Shown here one piece after another: positions 17,546 to 20,657 of a stretch of 20,657 bases of DNA. Source of the DNA: Chara braunii. Taxonomy: Eukaryota > Streptophyta > Charophyceae > Charales > Characeae. Position 1 is the stretch's first letter. Every line of letters starts with the position of its first letter. The notes under the pieces are model-generated. The model had not been told where the DNA came from, did not search any database, and worked only from the letters and a program-made list of their open reading frames with translations. Location of the stretch: contig BFEA01000201.1 in NCBI GenBank assembly GCA_003427395.1, forward strand, positions 525,445-546,101, written 5' to 3'. The position numbers and the translations under genes were made by a program.

Positions 17546-19008
17546 GCACTGGTACGTTTTTAAGTCAAAGTAACACACACCCCAGCACTCCGTTCAATCC
17601 AACAGGCAAGAAGACCTCTGCCCTACCAGTGTTCACACGCTGATTACTTCACCAATCTGCAAGTGGCCGCGACCCTGACTGAGGGTCAATCCCATGGTCC
17701 TCCGTCCACAGTCCATGGCTCACGGTTCGCAGCCCACAGTCTTCGGCGGGGCTTCCAGCTTACAACAAGCCTCTCACCACTCCACTTTATCGGTCGCGTG
17801 GCCACGCTTCAGGCCTTCCGGTAAGTTTCCTTACCCTGCCGCCGACCTCCTGCTTACTTGCCTCTCCGTTGCTTGCACTAGCGCTGCTTGCTCCTACACT
17901 GTTTGCTCCTGCGCTGCTGGCTGCTTTCACTCCTAGCGCAGACGATCGCCCAACACTCCTTACTTCGCTGCCCGTCAGCCCTCCGGATATGCCCGACACA
18001 GCCTACCGGTCGGGTTCAACACCCCCTTCTTACTGCCCAGGCCGAGCAGACTCAATCGAACTTCCTATTAGATTGCCTGGAGAGCCGCGAGGAAAGCGCT
18101 ACCCGCATCAACTTACAAAACACCACGCTCGCCAACAGGTAAGTCTCCAACCCCACGACCATCCGCGCGTTACTCCCGTGGAGAGGATAAACAAAATCGG
18201 ATGAATCTACCACTAATATATGGGCAGGTTCATCCCCCCCCTTCTATTACTTCTTCTCCCGACACTTTCACGCAACCCTTTCTCTCCCTATCCCCAATCT
18301 TACTAACTTCCATACTAATCTGACGTCATATTCAGGGTCGCCCACCCGGAGAACCTCCCAAATGTATCTTGGTACACTCGATTCCGCTAAGAATCGAGTA
18401 AGCTACGTAGTTTTCACTCCGCCGTCGTCACTTTCTGCCATGACTCCGCGCACCCTCCTTCCCTGCTAACCCCTATTCTCCTAACTTCCTAACCAAACCA
18501 ACCTCAGAATCGGGGTCGCCACCCCCGAAAGCCTTTATCTACACCCTTCTCCCGATCGATCCGACAAGGTATCAGTGACACGAGAGATATCTCTCCCTCA
18601 CTACGCTCCGGCCTACCACCCCACCATCTCCAGCCATATCTCTGTACGTATCTGGCGCGAAACTGCGCCCTTATTCATTTTTTGTTTATTTTTTTTTAAT
18701 TTTTCCGCCTTGTTTCACGGCCTCAGCGCCCGCTTGCTCCACTGTTGTGCCTCGCCCGCTCTCTTCCTTCGCCTGTCTCAGCGCCCGTCCCCTTCCTGCC
18801 TTCTGCTCAGCCACTCCAGTCCTCAAATGCACCCTGGGCGGCTTTCCGTCCGGGTTCAGACAGGGATGACCCGCTCTCTCTCTTTCTCACGGTCCACCAC
18901 CCACCTCGCCGGTCCGCTACTAGCTCTGCGCTCGTCAGCTCGGATGCTTCGCGTGCGGCCTGAGTCCGACGAAGAAAGCACGCGAGGCGAGGAAGAACAA
19001 AACCCGAA
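17546..19008. other. Non-coding stretch with plus-strand splice-like signals
   Basis: No protein family is recognisable; the open stretches are Ser/Pro/Leu-rich and look like chance. Plus-strand GTAAGT occurs at 17821 and 18139, the second as CAG|GTAAGT. A TTACTAAC at 18300-18307 precedes CAG at 18333-18335. GTAAGC at 18398 is followed by CTAAC and CAG at 18505-18507. A perfect 9-bp inverted repeat lies at 18376-18384/18391-18399. Confidence 0.4.
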
Positions 19009-19106
19009 CGTACAGGATTCCTTCTTATTTATGCGGATCATCCTTCCGCCGGGGCCATGCAAATCTTCTCTGTATCGCTCCAATTTTAACGGATGTCCCG
19101 AAGGAC
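19009..19106 (-). pseudogene. U6 snRNA-like segment A' (right copy, full length)
   Basis: Identical to left segment A over the shared ~77 bases. Here the 3' part is visible: the minus strand continues GCATAAATAAGAAGGAATCC, recalling the plant U6 3' end (GCATAAATCGAGAAATGG and on). The ACAGAGA box is intact and the AGC triad reads TGC. No T-run terminator follows. The 77-base identity, against about 93% for the surrounding repeat, may hint at slower change here or may be chance. Confidence 0.88.
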
Positions 19107-19338
19107 ACAGCCGAGGTAATGCCCACGATTATACCAAATGTCGTCCACCCTTCCTACCCCCTTTTGCTCCGCAATCGCTGCCTGCGTCCTCCCCTCACTC
19201 CTAAGGACTCGGAGGGAGCTAACTACTAACGAGTCAGTTCAATTTTCGCCCCGCATACCCCAAGCCGACGGCTGATTCGTACGCAGGCTGCACCTCGCCC
19301 GAGTTTCCTCACAGATCCACTTACGTCCTCTCTCCGTA

Positions 19339-19394
19339 GGGCCAGGCAAATCCTTCCTATATCATTCCGATTTTTGCCAGATGTCCCGACGGAC
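19339..19394 (-). pseudogene. U6 snRNA-like segment B' (right copy, degenerate)
   Basis: Matches left segment B with about one change in the core. It keeps the 5' hairpin remnant and the A-rich block before ATCGGAATGATATAGG. Both the ACAGAGA and AGC motifs are lost, as in segment B, so this decay predates the duplication of the large repeat. Confidence 0.62.
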
Positions 19395-19550
19395 CTGGCC
19401 TGGCAATAGCGGCCGCGGCCTACAACGTTCGAGCGGCCTCAGTGCCACCCTGCCCCATCAGAGCTCCGCGGGGATCTGGCCCTCCCCAGAGGCCAGGTTC
19501 GGAAGTGTTGGGCCAGCCTTAACAGACGACGCCCCGGCCCTTCCTCTTTT

Positions 19551-19633
19551 CTGATCCATACGTATCATCCTTGCACAAGGACCATGCTAGTCTTGTCTGT
19601 ATCGTTGCAATTTTAACGAATGTCCCGTAGGAC
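19551..19633 (-). pseudogene. U6 snRNA-like segment C' (right copy)
   Basis: Matches left segment C with a few changes: the 5' hairpin is GTCCTACGGGAC, the next block is ATTCGTTAAAATTGCAACG, and the internal stem-loop has TTGTGCAAGG. The AGC triad is intact and the ACAGAGA box reads ACAGACA. It keeps U6 order throughout. No terminator T run follows. Confidence 0.83.
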
Positions 19634-20535
19634 AGATGGCTAAAATATGAGGCCAAACACCCCTAGGCAAGCCAACTATTGGGTCCTACTCGTCCAGCTC
19701 CGTCATCTAGGTCGGAGCACGGGCCTGTGTTCAAGCAGCACCTAGCGTGGTTTCGTGCCCGGATACTGGCGTGAAAAATAACGATGACCGAAACTTTTTA
19801 AAATAAATAAAATTATATGCATAGGGATATATAAGAGCCGCAACGGAACCCGCGGCCCCCGTAGTAGCAAAAGGCAAGGGGGATAGCCCTACCGTCCCAT
19901 CCAACCCCTCAAGCCTTTTCGTCACGCTCCTCCGCTCCCTTACTGTCTGCGATTGGCCTCGATCCCTGTACCCGCTGCGTACCACTCCGATGCTATAACC
20001 TATAGGGCTAAGCCCAAGCCTGGTACGAGCAGGCCTGAGTCACCTAATAAAGAGGTTGCCCGCGGCCTTTAGGGCCAAGGAACCGCCCCACGCCACTTCT
20101 CGGCCCGCACTTGCACATCGGCCTACCTGTCGTGCCGCGGCTACCCTTCCCTAGCCGAATCCATCAGGTCCCATCATCTGGATTCCGCGTACGTCCGCCC
20201 CGGCTCACTGAACCGTCCACTGTACCCCGCGGAACCAGAAAACAACGCACCCATGGTTAGTCAGTTTAAAACAAACAACTGATACAATGCGGTACGTTGA
20301 CCAGAATCCACGTCGCGTCCTCCATCGTAATAAAAAAGGAACAAAATCACTCGCGTCTCAAACCTGCACGCCCACACACTCTCTAACCTGGCCAATCATT
20401 CTGTCAACGTAGCTCTCAGAGATCGCTGCGTCTCGCGCCGCATACTCAAACCTTTAGACTTAGCTTATTTCCTATCACTTGCAAAAACCAGCGCGGATAC
20501 CCTTGTAAGGGTATTCGTATCCGCACCGATAACGC
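19634..20535. other. Rest of right direct repeat, no gene
   Basis: It mirrors 584-1483, including the AT-rich block, TATATAAG (19828-19835) and AATAAA (20046-20051) on the plus strand. It ends with the inverted repeat at about 20492-20524, whose outer arms are GCGGATAC and GTATCCGC. No coding region seen. Confidence 0.5.
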
Positions 20536-20536
20536 T

Positions 20537-20570
20537 CACACACACACACACACGTGTGCACACACTCGCT

Positions 20571-20657
<87 letters not shown>
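20537..20657. repeat. (CA)n microsatellite running off the window
   Basis: Near-pure CA dinucleotides, interrupted at about 20553-20575 by CGTGTG and CTCGCTCAT, then about 40 uninterrupted CA units to the last base. It begins just where homology to the left repeat stops. The minus-strand CVCVCV reading is a repeat artefact. Confidence 0.97.

Larger units (their letters stand above)
19009..20535. repeat. Right copy of ~1.5-kb U6-bearing direct repeat
   Basis: Homologous to 1-1483 in the same orientation. It has a ~21-base extra segment near 19136 and six extra bases near 20517. The U6-like 3' end starts at about 19009, upstream of the point matching window position 1, so the left copy is cut by the window edge. 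Homology ends just before the CA microsatellite at 20537. In the retroelement's orientation this copy is upstream, where a 5' LTR would be. Confidence 0.92.

Noticed and set aside
17232-17549. Leucine-rich minus-strand frames
   Set aside because: Produced by CAG-type minisatellite sequence read in different frames.
18575-19204. 209-residue plus-strand open frame
   Set aside because: Composition is Ser/Pro/Leu-rich without a recognisable domain, and its 3' third lies antisense to the U6-like segment in the repeat.
1-20657. CRISPR array or other prokaryotic system
   Set aside because: Repeats are not regularly spaced with unique spacers, and all coding evidence is from a eukaryotic LTR retrotransposon.

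Overview
This window is repeat-dominated eukaryotic nuclear DNA, most likely from the green-plant (streptophyte) lineage. The evidence is plant-style U6 snRNA-derived sequence, a tRNA-Asp-type primer binding site typical of plant Ty3/gypsy elements, AT-rich leader and satellite DNA, and a (CA)n microsatellite. I see no intact cellular gene. The species is not resolved; a repeat-rich charophyte alga would fit, but that is only a guess.

The core (about 12998 down to 3476) is a large, decayed Ty3/gypsy-type LTR retrotransposon on the minus strand. In transcription order it has: a primer binding site (12978-12995), a leader, Gag (12686 to about 11050, with a glycine/glutamine-rich repeat and one CCHC knuckle), a charged linker and retropepsin (about 10908-9426), a broken connector, reverse transcriptase and RNase H (9115-7796), and integrase (7795-6065). 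Pol from 9115 to 6065 is one uninterrupted reading frame broken only by six stop codons. After a gap of about 160 bases comes a third ORF (5903-3476, about 800 codons, also broken). It looks like a second, different Gag-like protein: capsid-like start, acidic tandem repeats, coiled coil, zinc knuckle. Having it downstream of integrase is unusual.

The flanks carry a direct repeat of about 1.5 kb (1-1483 and 19009-20535, roughly 93% identical in the stretch compared by eye). Each copy holds three minus-strand U6 snRNA-like segments of differing decay. The repeat may be part of very long LTRs of the same element: the U5 end at 12998 would make the 5' LTR longer than 7.6 kb. It could instead be a segmental duplication or an independent U6-bearing repeat family. 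No ordinary short LTR pair is visible in the window.

Between the primer binding site and the right-hand repeat (12998-19008) the DNA is non-coding but highly structured. It contains a 122-128-bp tandem satellite (about 14740-15400), an array of about nine hairpins with a shared loop and changing, mostly paired stems (15660-16544), CAG-rich minisatellites (17230-17545), and plus-strand splice-like signals (17820-18510). The region 1484-3475 is non-coding apart from a pair of 42-bp hairpin-bearing tandem repeats.
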